Below are positions 9,601 to 17,405 of a stretch of 64,000 bases of DNA, one piece after another. This DNA comes from DATMRF01 sp035566435 (GTDB lineage Bacteria > Verrucomicrobiota > Verrucomicrobiia > Limisphaerales > UBA8199): positions 30,107 through 94,106 of the forward strand of contig DATMRF010000130.1 of assembly GCA_035566435.1 (NCBI GenBank), in the 5' to 3' direction. Position 1 is the stretch's first letter. The number at the start of each line of letters is the position of its first letter. A program made the position numbers and the translations under genes. The notes beneath the pieces are model-generated. The model had not been told where the DNA came from, made no database searches, and was given only the letters and a program-made list of their open reading frames with translations.

Positions 9601-9986
9601 CCGGCCGCCCCCATCGTGTCCGGCGGCCAGCCCAGGCAGTCGTTGAAGGTTGCCGCGGTGAAGTTCAGGATTGAGCTAACAAATTGAGGCGACAGCGGTT
9701 TCGGGCTGAAGGGTGAGGCGGGTGCCTGCGAGCCAGTCGTGGTATCGCGCGATTCCGGCTTCCGCAGCCGAGGCCGCGCCTGCGGTGCCCGTGGCAAGGT
9801 CGCGAGGGTTCGCTCCCGAGCCATCAATTCTGCTGTCGTTACCCGGATCGCAGGCTCGCCTGCCCAAGCCTGTCCGCTCGTTGTGAATGGAACCCGTTGT
9901 TGCGCCCCGGCTAAGAAGGCCACGCCCAAGGTCGTGAACAGCAACAAGTTGACGCGGTGTCCGGCACCCTTGTTCCGGCATTGCAT
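6663..9986 (-). CDS. Large secreted protein with IPT and four Ig-like repeats
   Basis: From ATG 9986 the product has 1107 residues; a longer frame reaches 10112, but the chosen start gives a clear signal peptide (basic stretch, then VNLLLFTTLGVAFLAGAQQ). Residues to about 560 form a globular region (CLGWPPDTMGAAGPSQFI, YDRLSGRWFVTM) of unknown activity. An IPT/TIG-like domain follows, then four near-identical cadherin/He_PIG-like Ig repeats of about 93 residues with the frame PP.LA.I.NQ...G..L.L.N...D.DGD.LTFSL.AGA (DNA 6880-8012, period about 280 bp), and an FN3-like end. Probably a cell-surface or exported adhesive protein. The near-identical repeats can expand or shrink by recombination. 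Confidence 0.85.
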   Translation of the reverse strand: MQCRNKGAGHRVNLLLFTTLGVAFLAGAQQRVPFTTSGQAWAGEPAIRVTTAELMARERTLATLPRAPQARPRLRKPESRDTTTGSQAPASPFSPKPLSPQFVSSILNFTAATFNDCLGWPPDTMGAAGPSQFIIALNGRVRSFDKTTGAADGAINEDTDTFFSSVMTPGSNVSSDPHIRYDRLSGRWFVTMIDVPGRQATQPNRIMIAMSDSGTISGGTVWSFFQFEQDLVGTTPNSDTGDFADFPTLGIDANALYIGVNLFTSSGSFANTTAFVVQKSSLIGSGPIQVTAFRGLISGTTGPFTPQGVDNYDAAATEGYFIGVDNSGSSQLDLLRVSNPGSLSPSLSASMPITVTAWHAPINVAAFGTSGTVDGGDARLLAAHYRNGSLWTSHNVGVNNTGGTRRPNRDGVRWYQITGIPSGQTPSIVQSGTMYQPGSAGSQSYWMGTIMVSGQGHAAMGFSAAGPTNAINAATVGRLAGDAAGTMETPVLYTSSSIAYNPSDNVSPHRWGDFSYTSLDPSDDMTMWTIQEWCQSPGNGYAVQAAQLLAPPPATPTSCVPSTLTQGVASVTVTISGSTAGAAGFFDPGPGFSNHLAVVVNGNGVNATSVTYNNPSNLTAVLTVAANAAPGARTISVVNPDGQSATSGSALLTIIGSGPNAAPTLAPISDQTVAVGITLVLTNVASDSDGDLLTFSFGAGAAANASINATSGIFRWSPTQAQIGTNTFSVIVTDSGLPSLSATQSFNVTVVQSNSPPVLAAIANQKIAVGMTLVISNTASDADGDQLTFSLGAGAAANASINGASGVFNWSPTQAQIGSNAFSVIVTDNGVPPLSATQHFTVTVIQSNSPPTLAPITNQTIAVGMTLVLTNVANDPDGDKLTFSLEAGAVTNATINATNGVFSWSPTGADVGTNSFTVMVTDNGPPPLSATQSFNVIVVQSNHPPVLAAIANQIIYELTTLVLTNSATDPDTGQVLTFSLDAGAPTGATIGATNGVFTWTAAASQAGTNSITVRVTDNGLPNLSDAKTFSVTVEPWPTLALVNVSTNGATLNWNAISGTTYRVQFKTNLADSAWSNLSADVFATGATASAFDFKPNTTIFYRITVVP

Positions 9987-10203
9987 ATGAGTGGTCTTGA
10001 TTCTAACAGATAACCCTAAGCGCACCCTGTGGCAAATAACATTGGTTTGGATTAGCTTGAATCGGTGTCGGGCGCTTGACACCCCTCCTTGGCCCTGCCA
10101 GCGTACCGTCAAAATCAGCGGGACCTGCCCCTGACTCCACGTCGCCGCGCAGCCTCAGGCTGCTTGTGCGAGCCCTCGGCAGCGTCCCCACGCGCCAAAG
10201 CTA

Positions 10204-11403
10204 ATGAACGGCCAACTGACGCACCGGCCCACCGCCGGTTCTCCCCGGGCATTCCGCTCCGTTCGCTGGCCATTGTTCCTCGCGCTCCTCGCGTTCCCTC
10301 AACTCGGCTTTGCACTGTCGCCGGACGAGACCCTGCTGTTCGAGCGCGCCCGCGCCATCGCCGCCGCGCCCGTGGACGACTTCAGCGGGTTGGGCGCGAG
10401 CGCCGGTGCGCGCGACGGCTACTATCGTTACCAACTGGCGTTTCTAGCCTACGGAGTGTGCTCGGTGGTCGAGGGCGAGCCCGGCTTGCGGGCTCAGGCC
10501 GCCGCGCTCTTCGCGCGGCTGGTTGAAAAAATGGAACAGCCGGAAACACTCGCCTACTGGAAGGCGCTCGGCTACCCGGGCGATGGTCTCACGAACAACA
10601 ACGTGATGTACCGCGGGCATCTCAACCTGATGTACGCGCTCGCTCACGACCGTTTTGGCGAGACGCGCTTCGATCGTCGTTTCCATGCCCTCTCTCGCGC
10701 GCTCTTCGACGAGCTTGGCCGCCGGCAGCCGATTTGTTGCGAGCCCGATCAACTCTTCGTCCAGTGCAACGCCGTCACCGCCCTCTCGCTCGCGCTGCAC
10801 GACCGCGCGTTTGCCACGGGCTATGCCCCGGCCGGAAAACGGCTCCTCGTCTGGGCGCGCCAGCACATGCCGCTCGAAGGCACGACACTCGTGCGCGAGG
10901 ATTATCGTCCCTCGACCGGCCAGAGCAGCGCCGCTCGGGCGGGTTTCGCGAACGCGTGGACGATCGCATTCCTCGCGCCCGTGCCGGGTCTCGAGGACGA
11001 TGCGCGCGCGATGTATGCCGATTGGCGCCGGACTTTTGTCCTGCCTGTGCCGTTTTACGGCGTCGTGCGGGGCGCGCCCGCGGGCGAAACGCTCACGACG
11101 GAGGAAATGCTCACCTCAAGCCTGCTCGCGACAACTTTCGGCCTGCTCGCCGCGCGCGAAGCCGGCGACGAGGGCCTCCACCGGCGGCTCGAGCGCACCG
11201 TTACCATGGTGGACAGCCTTGTGAAAACGCTCGAGCCAGTGCTCCCGTCGGCGCGGCGTGCCCAGGCGCGGACCTTTCGCACGATTGCTCTCTTCGCGCG
11301 GACGTTCCGGGGCTGGAGCGAAGTGATCAAGGCAGGGCACGCATTCGAGCCGCGTCGAGCCTTGAGTCCGAGGCCCGCCAACCTTGGGGTGGGAGCGAAT
11401 TAG
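10204..11403 (+). CDS. Secreted linalool dehydratase/isomerase-like protein
   Basis: 399 residues with an N-terminal signal peptide (RWPLFLALLAFPQLGFA). The rest is alpha-helical and shows the pattern of the linalool dehydratase/isomerase fold: a Y-rich start (DGYYRYQLAF), NNVMYRGHLNLMYAL with the conserved histidine, and a cysteine pair nine residues apart in CCEPDQLFVQCN. These are the positions known to matter in the Castellaniella enzyme. Real substrate unknown; other alpha/alpha barrel proteins of this family may do different chemistry. The gene is divergent from the Ig-repeat gene and has no obvious partners. Confidence 0.55.
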   Translation: MNGQLTHRPTAGSPRAFRSVRWPLFLALLAFPQLGFALSPDETLLFERARAIAAAPVDDFSGLGASAGARDGYYRYQLAFLAYGVCSVVEGEPGLRAQAAALFARLVEKMEQPETLAYWKALGYPGDGLTNNNVMYRGHLNLMYALAHDRFGETRFDRRFHALSRALFDELGRRQPICCEPDQLFVQCNAVTALSLALHDRAFATGYAPAGKRLLVWARQHMPLEGTTLVREDYRPSTGQSSAARAGFANAWTIAFLAPVPGLEDDARAMYADWRRTFVLPVPFYGVVRGAPAGETLTTEEMLTSSLLATTFGLLAAREAGDEGLHRRLERTVTMVDSLVKTLEPVLPSARRAQARTFRTIALFARTFRGWSEVIKAGHAFEPRRALSPRPANLGVGAN

Positions 11404-11439
11404 TTGCAAGGTATTGAGTTGGTAAAATCGCACCCAGTC

Positions 11440-12408
11440 TCAGGGCAGCCCGGGCGTCAGGTTTTCCCGGTGGGGCAGGTGGTCCCGATTCCAGCGCTGA
11501 AGGACCTGGTCGGAATGGTAACCGTATAACTCGCGGGTCTTGAACGCTCCCACATGGCCGTCGCAAAACGCCATGTTCCAGCGTCCTCCGTGGCGGCGCC
11601 GGATAAAGCCTGCTCCTTCCACGGGCGCGTAGGGATCGGCCTGCGCGGGCAGGCCCATATCGTACAGCACGCTGCCGCAGAGCATCGATATCTGCGAGAA
11701 GGTCACCGGGATTGTTCCAATCGGCTGATTGGTGTATGCGCTAAGCACGGTGTCCCCTATGGCCAGCATGTCGGCCGGAGCCACGATTTCGCTTTCGCGA
11801 ATCGCGCGGATTTCGCCAGGGCGATGAGCATAGTCGGGCGGCGCTACGTAGTGAGTCGCGACTCCTCCCAGGCCGAGTTCCTTTGTGGCGGTGAAGGAGA
11901 ATCCGGAGTGGTTGTAGCCATACCCGCTGACGAAAACGTTGTTGGAACCAAACCATCCGACCGACATATAAGCGTTGAACCGGGCGAACGCCGGGCACCT
12001 TCGAATGCTTCGGTTCGGCAGCGTCGGGCCGCTATCGCTCCCACTATAAGGCTGCAAACGGGTCGGCCAGTCGACCACCTGTCCCGATGCGCTGTCGCTC
12101 ATTATGAAAGGCGGGTAAGCGCCGGTCGCATCGACGTACATCTGCAAGGCCAGGCTCCATTGGTGGAGATTGCCTTTGCACGAAGTTGATTCCGCCGCGG
12201 TTTTTCCGCGGTTCAACACCGGCAAAAGGAGGCTGGCCAGTATCGCGATGACTGCGATGACCATGAGGAGTTCGATCAGGGTGAAGGCGGTCCGGTCGGT
12301 CACGCGCCCCCGGGGGCATTTGACCACGCTTAATTCGCGACGGACCCCCCTCGGGAGGTCCTGACGGCCACCTCCCTGTCGCCAACCCGGCCACTTCATT
12401 TTCGGCAT
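11440..12408 (-). CDS. Prepilin-like protein with H-X9-DG motif
   Basis: 322 residues. A long basic leader is followed by the prepilin cleavage region RTAFTLIELLMVIAVIAILASLLLPVL, with alanine instead of glycine at -1, which many prepilin peptidases accept. The C-terminal half carries H, nine residues, DG (HGGRWNMAFCDGH). Same family as the protein at 5229-6122, but clearly diverged. Starts at ATG 12408 or 12399; the long leader makes the start uncertain. Role in secretion or surface structure inferred only from the family. Confidence 0.87.
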   Translation of the reverse strand: MPKMKWPGWRQGGGRQDLPRGVRRELSVVKCPRGRVTDRTAFTLIELLMVIAVIAILASLLLPVLNRGKTAAESTSCKGNLHQWSLALQMYVDATGAYPPFIMSDSASGQVVDWPTRLQPYSGSDSGPTLPNRSIRRCPAFARFNAYMSVGWFGSNNVFVSGYGYNHSGFSFTATKELGLGGVATHYVAPPDYAHRPGEIRAIRESEIVAPADMLAIGDTVLSAYTNQPIGTIPVTFSQISMLCGSVLYDMGLPAQADPYAPVEGAGFIRRRHGGRWNMAFCDGHVGAFKTRELYGYHSDQVLQRWNRDHLPHRENLTPGLP

Positions 12409-12668
12409 CGCAGACGCCTCGGAATTTTTCCCAGACTCCCGGCCTCCGATTCATGCACTTAAGCCCCTGCAAGGTCGGCACTGCTCCTCGGGAATAACTG
12501 CCTAACCGTCCTCTTCCTCCCGAGGTCTGTCAAGACCAATTCTAAAGAGTGAGCAACTTGCCCGAGCCACGGTGTGCCGTTGGATGTAAACCGAGGAGAT
12601 TCCACCATGAGAGCTCGTTCGAAAAAACTACCTCGCCGCCCGGCGGGGTTTGCCGCACAGTGGCCGGC

Positions 12669-13346
12669 ATGTTTATTGACTTGAGCCATGTGATCGAGCA
12701 CGGGATGATCACCTACAAAGGGTTACCGGCACCGTTGATTTGCGATTTCCTCAGTCGCGAGGCCTCGCGTGCACGCTATGCGCCGGGGACCGAGTTTCAC
12801 ATCGGTCGCATTGATATGGTGGCTAACACGGGCACGTACCTGGACAGCCCATTTCACCGGTTCGCCGAGGGAAAGGACTTGGCGGAGTTGCCGTTGGGTT
12901 CGCTGGCGGGGCTCGAGGGTATCGTGGTGCGGATGGCCGGCGGCGAACGAGCGATTTCGCGCGCCGCCTTTGCCGGACTGGAGTTGAAGGGCAAAGCGGT
13001 GCTGGTGCAGACGGGTTGGGACCGGCACTGGCGCACGGATGCTTACTTCGAGGGGCACCCGTTTCTCACGGAGGAAGCCGCGCAGTATCTGGCGGGCGCC
13101 GGGGTGAAGTTGGTGGGGATTGATTCCTACAACATCGATGACACCGGCGATTTGCGGCGGCCGGTGCATACGACGCTCCTGGGCCACGAGATCCCGATTG
13201 TCGAGCACATGACCGGGCTGGAGCACTTGCCGTCGGGTCGGTTCGATTTCTACGCGGTGCCACCCAAAGTGCGTGCTTTCGGTACATTTCCGGTCCGGGC
13301 GTTTGCGGTGCACAGAGTCGAGAAAGCGGGCAAGCTACCAGCTTGA
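12669..13346 (+). CDS. Cyclase/kynurenine formamidase-family metal hydrolase
   Basis: 225 residues from ATG 12669, where the family's usual start (MFIDLSHVIEHGM) begins; a longer frame to 12549 has no family similarity. The Cyclase family normally shows HxGTHxDxPxHF; here it reads NTGTYLDSPFHRF (N53, Y57, D59, H63), so two usual metal-binding histidines are replaced. The later part (GVKLVGIDSYNIDD, LLGHEIPIVEHM) is typical. Members hydrolyse amides or lactones such as N-formylkynurenine; with the changed site the reaction is uncertain. No pathway partner lies nearby. Confidence 0.85.
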   Translation: MFIDLSHVIEHGMITYKGLPAPLICDFLSREASRARYAPGTEFHIGRIDMVANTGTYLDSPFHRFAEGKDLAELPLGSLAGLEGIVVRMAGGERAISRAAFAGLELKGKAVLVQTGWDRHWRTDAYFEGHPFLTEEAAQYLAGAGVKLVGIDSYNIDDTGDLRRPVHTTLLGHEIPIVEHMTGLEHLPSGRFDFYAVPPKVRAFGTFPVRAFAVHRVEKAGKLPA

Positions 13347-13548
13347 CCGCTCCGTTTGTGCGATTTGCCTCGTTTCACATCGAAGGCCGGTTTCTTTTTT
13401 TAGTGACCCTTTTCTTGCTACAATAAAACGCCCCATACGACGAGCAGTACTGTTTTCTAGTCCACTTTTGGTGCGATCCTGGTGCTCGCGAGTGCCGCGC
13501 TCAAACCGTAGGCCGGCGCTTCGTCACGCGTTGTCATGGCAACCCGCG

Positions 13549-14129
13549 CTAATCCTGCTCCGGCAGCAGTTGATCGACCCCATTCCGGCCACCGGTCTGG
13601 AATCTCGCATCCGCAAACTTTGAGCGGGCGTGCAGGTGCTCCAAAGCAGCCTCCCCAATCAGGCAGGCCGCTTGCTCGTAAGGTACCGAGTCGGTGTTAA
13701 CCACCAAATGATACGACAACGGATCCTCGATATCTTTGCCGAAGTATTTTTTCAGGTACCGCTGGCGGCCCCGGTCCTCCTGTCGAATCAGCGCCCAGGC
13801 CTCCTTTTTGCCGATCCCTCGAATCTCCCGGATGTGCTCGATCCGCTTTTCCAGTGAGCCGACTAGCCGCACATTGAATACGTTTTCCAGTTCGCTCGTG
13901 GATGGTCCGTCAGGCAGGTCCTGGCCTCGTGCGAGCTGTGTAAGGCCTCTTGCCAGGGAGCTCTTGGACGCCAGTTCACGATCCTGCACACACGCAATAA
14001 TCACGTCTCGTCCAGCCAGCCGCTCTCTCTGCGCGCCCTGGAGCATGGCCCGGGTTTTCCCCACTCCAGGCGTCATTCCCCCAAAAAGATCTTCAATTTC
14101 CCGCGGCGTTGGCGGGAATTGCGCCCCAC
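13549..14129 (-). pseudogene. KdpD-type P-loop joined to cytidylate kinase-like domain, start region frameshifted
   Basis: The open frame 13549-14076 (175 residues) begins MTPGVGKTRAMLQGAQ, which matches the middle of the KdpD sensor P-loop, not a protein start. The preceding residues KLKIFLG are found one frame away just upstream (14073-14129, ending in a TGA that overlaps the ATG), so a 2-base change has split the domain. From about residue 60 the sequence changes to a cytidylate kinase-like family C-terminal half (FNVRLVGSLEKRIEHI, GIGKKEAWALIRQEDRGR, YLKKYFGKDIEDPLSYHLVVNT) without that family's own P-loop. So this is a chimera of two nucleotide-binding proteins, probably degraded; translational coupling through the ATGA is a less likely alternative. 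Confidence 0.55.
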
Positions 14130-14700
14130 TGTTGGGGGCTGGGCGACCCCAAATGCAACCCTTCGGTCATGGCTCTATCTTACCCCGAGCAACGACAGAT
14201 TCATCTGTTTTCCTCGTCGATCGCGTGTTCTTTCGCGGCAACTTCTTCTGCGGTTGAATCGAATCGCTTCCGTCATAGGTTCCGTCCTGCTGCCGTCGAC
14301 CCTCCCTCTCTGCATTCTTCATTCTTGCTTCGTCACACCAACAGAGTGGAACAGCTTATGCTTCATTCTCAACCATGCAGGGCGCTGACGCCGCACATAA
14401 GGCTTTCCCTGGAACAATGTCTTCCAGGCAGCGCTCCTCTACGCCCAAAAACGAGTCACTACCTTTTACTTAATCGAGAGATGATGCTCTCTCCGGCTCG
14501 GCGCCCGCGCCCGGAAAGGCGCTTAGCCGCTAACATAACCGGGCAGCCGGAAACGCCTAACGCGCTTCCAACGCAAGGCTTTTTAAACCTTTCTAAGGGA
14601 ATATTGTTTCACTGCCAAAGTTTTCTTCGACCCAAAGTGAAACTCCAACCCCATTCCCGCGCTTGGAAGCTCGCCGCCCGGCAGCATAAGACTCCCACCG

Positions 14701-14790
14701 GCGACCAACGGCACCTAACGGCACTTCCTGACGGCACCCACCGGCAGTTAACGGCGGTTAACGGCGGTTAACGGCGGTTAACGGCACTTA
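14701..14790. repeat. 10-bp tandem array, unit ACGGCGGTTA
   Basis: Three perfect copies of ACGGCGGTTA (14751-14780) are flanked by degenerate copies (ACGGCACCCA at 14731, CCGGCAGTTA at 14741, ACGGCACTTA at 14781), all in strict 10-bp phase from 14731; two looser copies precede. Confidence 0.9.
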
Positions 14791-14863
14791 AACACACAGA
14801 CTCTTTTCCCCCATGACTCCATCACTCCTTGACTCCACCTCCGTTCCGCACTCAGCACTCAGC

Positions 14864-14952
14864 TGGGACGGTTGGGACGGTCTGGGACGGCTGTGGGACG
14901 GCTGCAAAAGTGAGAATCGCCCGTGTACACCGGGCTTGGGACGGTGGGACGG
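14864..14952. repeat. TGGGACGG repeats, 8-11 bp spacing
   Basis: TGGGACGG occurs at 14864, 14873, 14883, 14894, 14937 and 14945. Spacing is close to one helical turn within each group. No coding frame explains it. Confidence 0.85.
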
Positions 14953-15077
14953 CTGTACACCCCCAAAGCACCCCCCCACCCCATGCCGCGCGGTGTTGTT
15001 CGCCAAAGCCCCAACCGACGACGCTCCGTTATCCAGCCGCCAACTCGCCGACCCGCTCGCACCGAACCACACTTCGT

Positions 15078-15117
15078 CGGCGCTATCCGGCGCTATCCGG
15101 CACTAATCGGCGCTACT
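15078..15117. repeat. 10-bp tandem array, unit CGGCGCTATC
   Basis: Four units in exact 10-bp phase: CGGCGCTATC twice, then CGGCACTAAT and CGGCGCTACT. A CTATCAA word repeats shortly after (15144, 15151, 15165). Confidence 0.85.
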
Positions 15118-15300
15118 AAAGGTATTATTCTCTGATCACCTGGCTATCAACTATCAACTTTCGACTATCAACTCTTTCGGTGCCCACTCGGGCAACTGCT
15201 CTTTGACATCTTAATCGGGAAACGACGCCGCGTTCCGTCCGGAGCGCGGAGCTCCGGTTCTGGCCAGATCCCCGCGGAGCCGCCCTCCGCGCTTCGGCGT

Positions 15301-15420
15301 CGCATGAATTCGCATGAGTTCTCACCATTTCTCACCAATTCTCACGGTTTCTCAGTTTTTCTCACGAGTTCTCGCGAGTTCTCACGTTTTCTGGCTAATT
15401 CTCATTAGTTCTCGTTACGG
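15301..15420. repeat. Twelve-unit 10-bp-phased CTCACNNNTT array upstream of cysI
   Basis: Twelve consecutive decamers in perfect phase; eleven end in TT and most begin CTCAC or CTC (CTCACCATTT, CTCACCAATT, CTCACGGTTT, CTCACGAGTT and so on). TT or longer T-runs every 10 bp lie on one helical face, a pattern expected to bend DNA. The array ends 75 bases before the -35 box of the cysI promoter, so it may act as curved upstream DNA or as a site for a protein that binds in phase. Confidence 0.9.
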
Positions 15421-15495
15421 ACATTCCGCTTCCTCTGCCCTGTCGCAGGTGGCCGCACGCGGTACGGAAAAATCGAGCAACAGCCAAAAAGGTTG

Positions 15496-15524
15496 TTGAC
15501 AGAATCGCCGACAGAAAGCATAAT
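15496..15524 (+). promoter_or_regulatory. Sigma-70-type promoter of the cysI operon
   Basis: TTGACA at 15496-15501 and CATAAT at 15519-15524 with a 17-base spacer. The expected start near 15531 leaves a leader of about 20 bases before the ATG at 15550, with no clear Shine-Dalgarno sequence. Confidence 0.7.
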
Positions 15525-15549
15525 CATTACCAATATAAGCAACTAACTT

Positions 15550-17235
15550 ATGATTGCAGTCCCGGAACAGGTTAAGCTGGCGCGGAATGAAGGTTTAAAG
15601 GAGGGTAACCCGCTCCTCTCAGGCACTATCGCTCAAACACTTGCAGATGCCACGGCAGAGCGCTTTTCGGAGGATGACTACGAGTTTCTCAAGTTCCACG
15701 GGATTTATCAGCAGGATGACCGGGACAAGCGCAAGATAGCCAAGCATTACATGCTGATGGTGCGGACGAAGTTTCCCGGGGGAGTCCTGAGCGCTCCGCA
15801 ATACCTCACTTGCGACCGGCTGTCCGACCAGTTTGGAAACGGCACGATGCGCATCACGACCCGCCAGGATTTTCAGTTCCACGGCATTCTCAAGGCCAAC
15901 ATTCGCCAGGCGATGAAGACGATGAACGAGGCGTTGATTTCGACAATCGCGGCGTGCGGCGACGTCGAGCGCAACGTGATGGCCCCGCCGACGCCGGCGA
16001 CGAGCCCATTGGTGGACGAAGTGCTCGCGCAAGCGCGCAAGTTGTCGGATAACCTCGCCCCGAAAACCCCAGCATATCACACCATCTGGATTGACGGCCA
16101 GCAACTGGATTTGAAAAGCGAAGCCAACGCCAACTTCGTGGACCCGTTCTATGGCAAACGCTACCTGCCGCGGAAGTTCAAGACGGCTTTCGTGATCCCT
16201 CCGCTCAACGACATCGATGTTTTCACCAACGACCAGGGCTTCATCGTCATTGCAGAGAATGGCCGGTTGGCCGGTTACAACCTGGTGGCCGGAGGCGGCA
16301 TGGGAATGTCCCATGGCAACGCCCAAACGTTCCCGCGCCTGGCGGATATGATCGGGTTCGTGGCGCCGGAGCACCTGGAAGCCGTCGCCAAAGCGGTCGT
16401 GACCATTCATCGCGATTTCGGTGATCGCACAAATCGCAAGCATGCCCGACTGAAGTACGTGCTTGAAGAACGCGGCGTGGATTGGTTCCGGTTGGAATTA
16501 GAGCAGCGGGTCGGGATTAAGCTGGGTCCGGCGCGGCCATTTGAATTCACCAAACAAGGCGACCTGCTTGGCTGGCATCAGCAGACCAACGGCAATTACT
16601 TCCTTGGGCTTTTCGTCGAGAACGGTCGCGTTCACGATGTGGACGGGTATCAACTCAAGACCGGCTTGCGGCGCGTCGTCGACCGGTTTCAGCCGGAAGT
16701 TCGGCTGACTGCTTCGCAGAATTTGTTACTCGTCAACATCAAACCCGACCAACGTGCCGCGCTGGAGCAGCTCCTGGGCGAGCACGGGGTTTCCGTGAGC
16801 AACCCTTTCAGCAGAACGCGGCTGGCCTCAATGGCGTGTCCGGCGTTGCCAACGTGTGGCCTGGCCCTGGCGGAGTCCGAGCGTGTCCTGCCGGAAATGC
16901 TGACGCGGGTCGAAAAGCTGCTGTCGGAACTTGGCCTGCAGGAGGAGGAGCTGATCATCCGCATGACCGGGTGCCCGAACGGCTGTGCGAGGCCTTTCAT
17001 GGCCGAGATCGCATTCGTCGGTAAGTCCCCAAACAAATATCAGCTTTACCTCGGCGGCAACGAACCGAGCACACGCCTGAACCGCCTGTACAAGGACTCG
17101 GTCAAGGGCGAAGACCTGCTCGGCGAACTTCGCGCCGTGCTGGTTCGCTACCGCGAGGAGCGTCAAAACGGCGAGCGCTTCGGCGATTTTTGCGCGCGGG
17201 TGCTTTGGCCGGCGGCGGGTGGCGCTACTTCTTGA
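15550..17235 (+). CDS. cysI: Assimilatory sulfite reductase, siroheme/4Fe-4S subunit
   Basis: 561 residues of the nitrite/sulfite reductase family, with two pseudo-symmetric halves. The N-terminal half shows TTRQDFQFHGILKANI and the substrate/siroheme arginine region; the C-terminal half carries the cluster cysteines C430 and C436 (CPALPTC) and C475 and C479 (CPNGC). It makes sulfide from sulfite in the cytoplasm, probably with ferredoxin or a flavoprotein partner; no CysJ gene is seen here. The following cysH, cysD and cysNC genes settle the sulfite rather than nitrite assignment. Transcription probably starts at the promoter just upstream; a palindromic repeat lies between it and cysH. Confidence 0.92.
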   Translation: MIAVPEQVKLARNEGLKEGNPLLSGTIAQTLADATAERFSEDDYEFLKFHGIYQQDDRDKRKIAKHYMLMVRTKFPGGVLSAPQYLTCDRLSDQFGNGTMRITTRQDFQFHGILKANIRQAMKTMNEALISTIAACGDVERNVMAPPTPATSPLVDEVLAQARKLSDNLAPKTPAYHTIWIDGQQLDLKSEANANFVDPFYGKRYLPRKFKTAFVIPPLNDIDVFTNDQGFIVIAENGRLAGYNLVAGGGMGMSHGNAQTFPRLADMIGFVAPEHLEAVAKAVVTIHRDFGDRTNRKHARLKYVLEERGVDWFRLELEQRVGIKLGPARPFEFTKQGDLLGWHQQTNGNYFLGLFVENGRVHDVDGYQLKTGLRRVVDRFQPEVRLTASQNLLLVNIKPDQRAALEQLLGEHGVSVSNPFSRTRLASMACPALPTCGLALAESERVLPEMLTRVEKLLSELGLQEEELIIRMTGCPNGCARPFMAEIAFVGKSPNKYQLYLGGNEPSTRLNRLYKDSVKGEDLLGELRAVLVRYREERQNGERFGDFCARVLWPAAGGATS

Positions 17236-17254
17236 CCCGTCGATGAACTCCCGT

Positions 17255-17369
17255 CCCGTAGCGCAGGCTTCCAAGCCTGCTGTATCGCCGACTTCCCAGC
17301 CGGCAGCCCCCCGCCAGCTCGGCGGGTCCGCCGCCTACAATCCTGCGATACCGCAGATTTCAAGTCTGC
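17255..17369. repeat. Dispersed palindromic repeat, copy 2
   Basis: The first 42 bases (17255-17296) are identical to 6516-6557. The first hairpin GCAGGCTTCCAAGCCTGC (17263-17280) is perfect; the second (17287-17304) has two arm mismatches and the third (17353-17369) one. It sits in the cysI-cysH gap, where a hairpin could set mRNA stability or attenuate. Confidence 0.85.
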
Positions 17370-17405
17370 GTCACAACTGACCCGACCGTGCAAACGCCAA
17401 CCGAC

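Larger units (their letters stand above)
14130..15495. other. Gene-free region rich in 10-bp-phased repeats
   Basis: About 1.4 kb with no frame that looks like a protein. From 14700 on it is a patchwork of short degenerate tandem arrays, mostly of 10-bp period and each with a different unit: ACGGCGGTTA, TGGGACGG, CGGCGCTATC, and TTCTCAC units. The right end leads into the cysI promoter. Confidence 0.75.

Noticed and set aside
8739..9674. Plus-strand frame of 311 codons
   Set aside because: Antisense to the Ig-repeat protein gene, which has clear domains and a signal peptide.
14109..14771. Plus-strand frame of 220 codons in the gap before cysI
   Set aside because: No domain, low-complexity composition, and its end runs into the 10-bp array; no start signal.
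14813..15135. Overlapping short frames with repeated WDG-like words
   Set aside because: All frames are open because the DNA is repetitive; the translation only mirrors TGGGACGG repeats.
15301..15420. CRISPR array
   Set aside because: Units are 10 bp without spacers and degenerate, and no cas gene is present.
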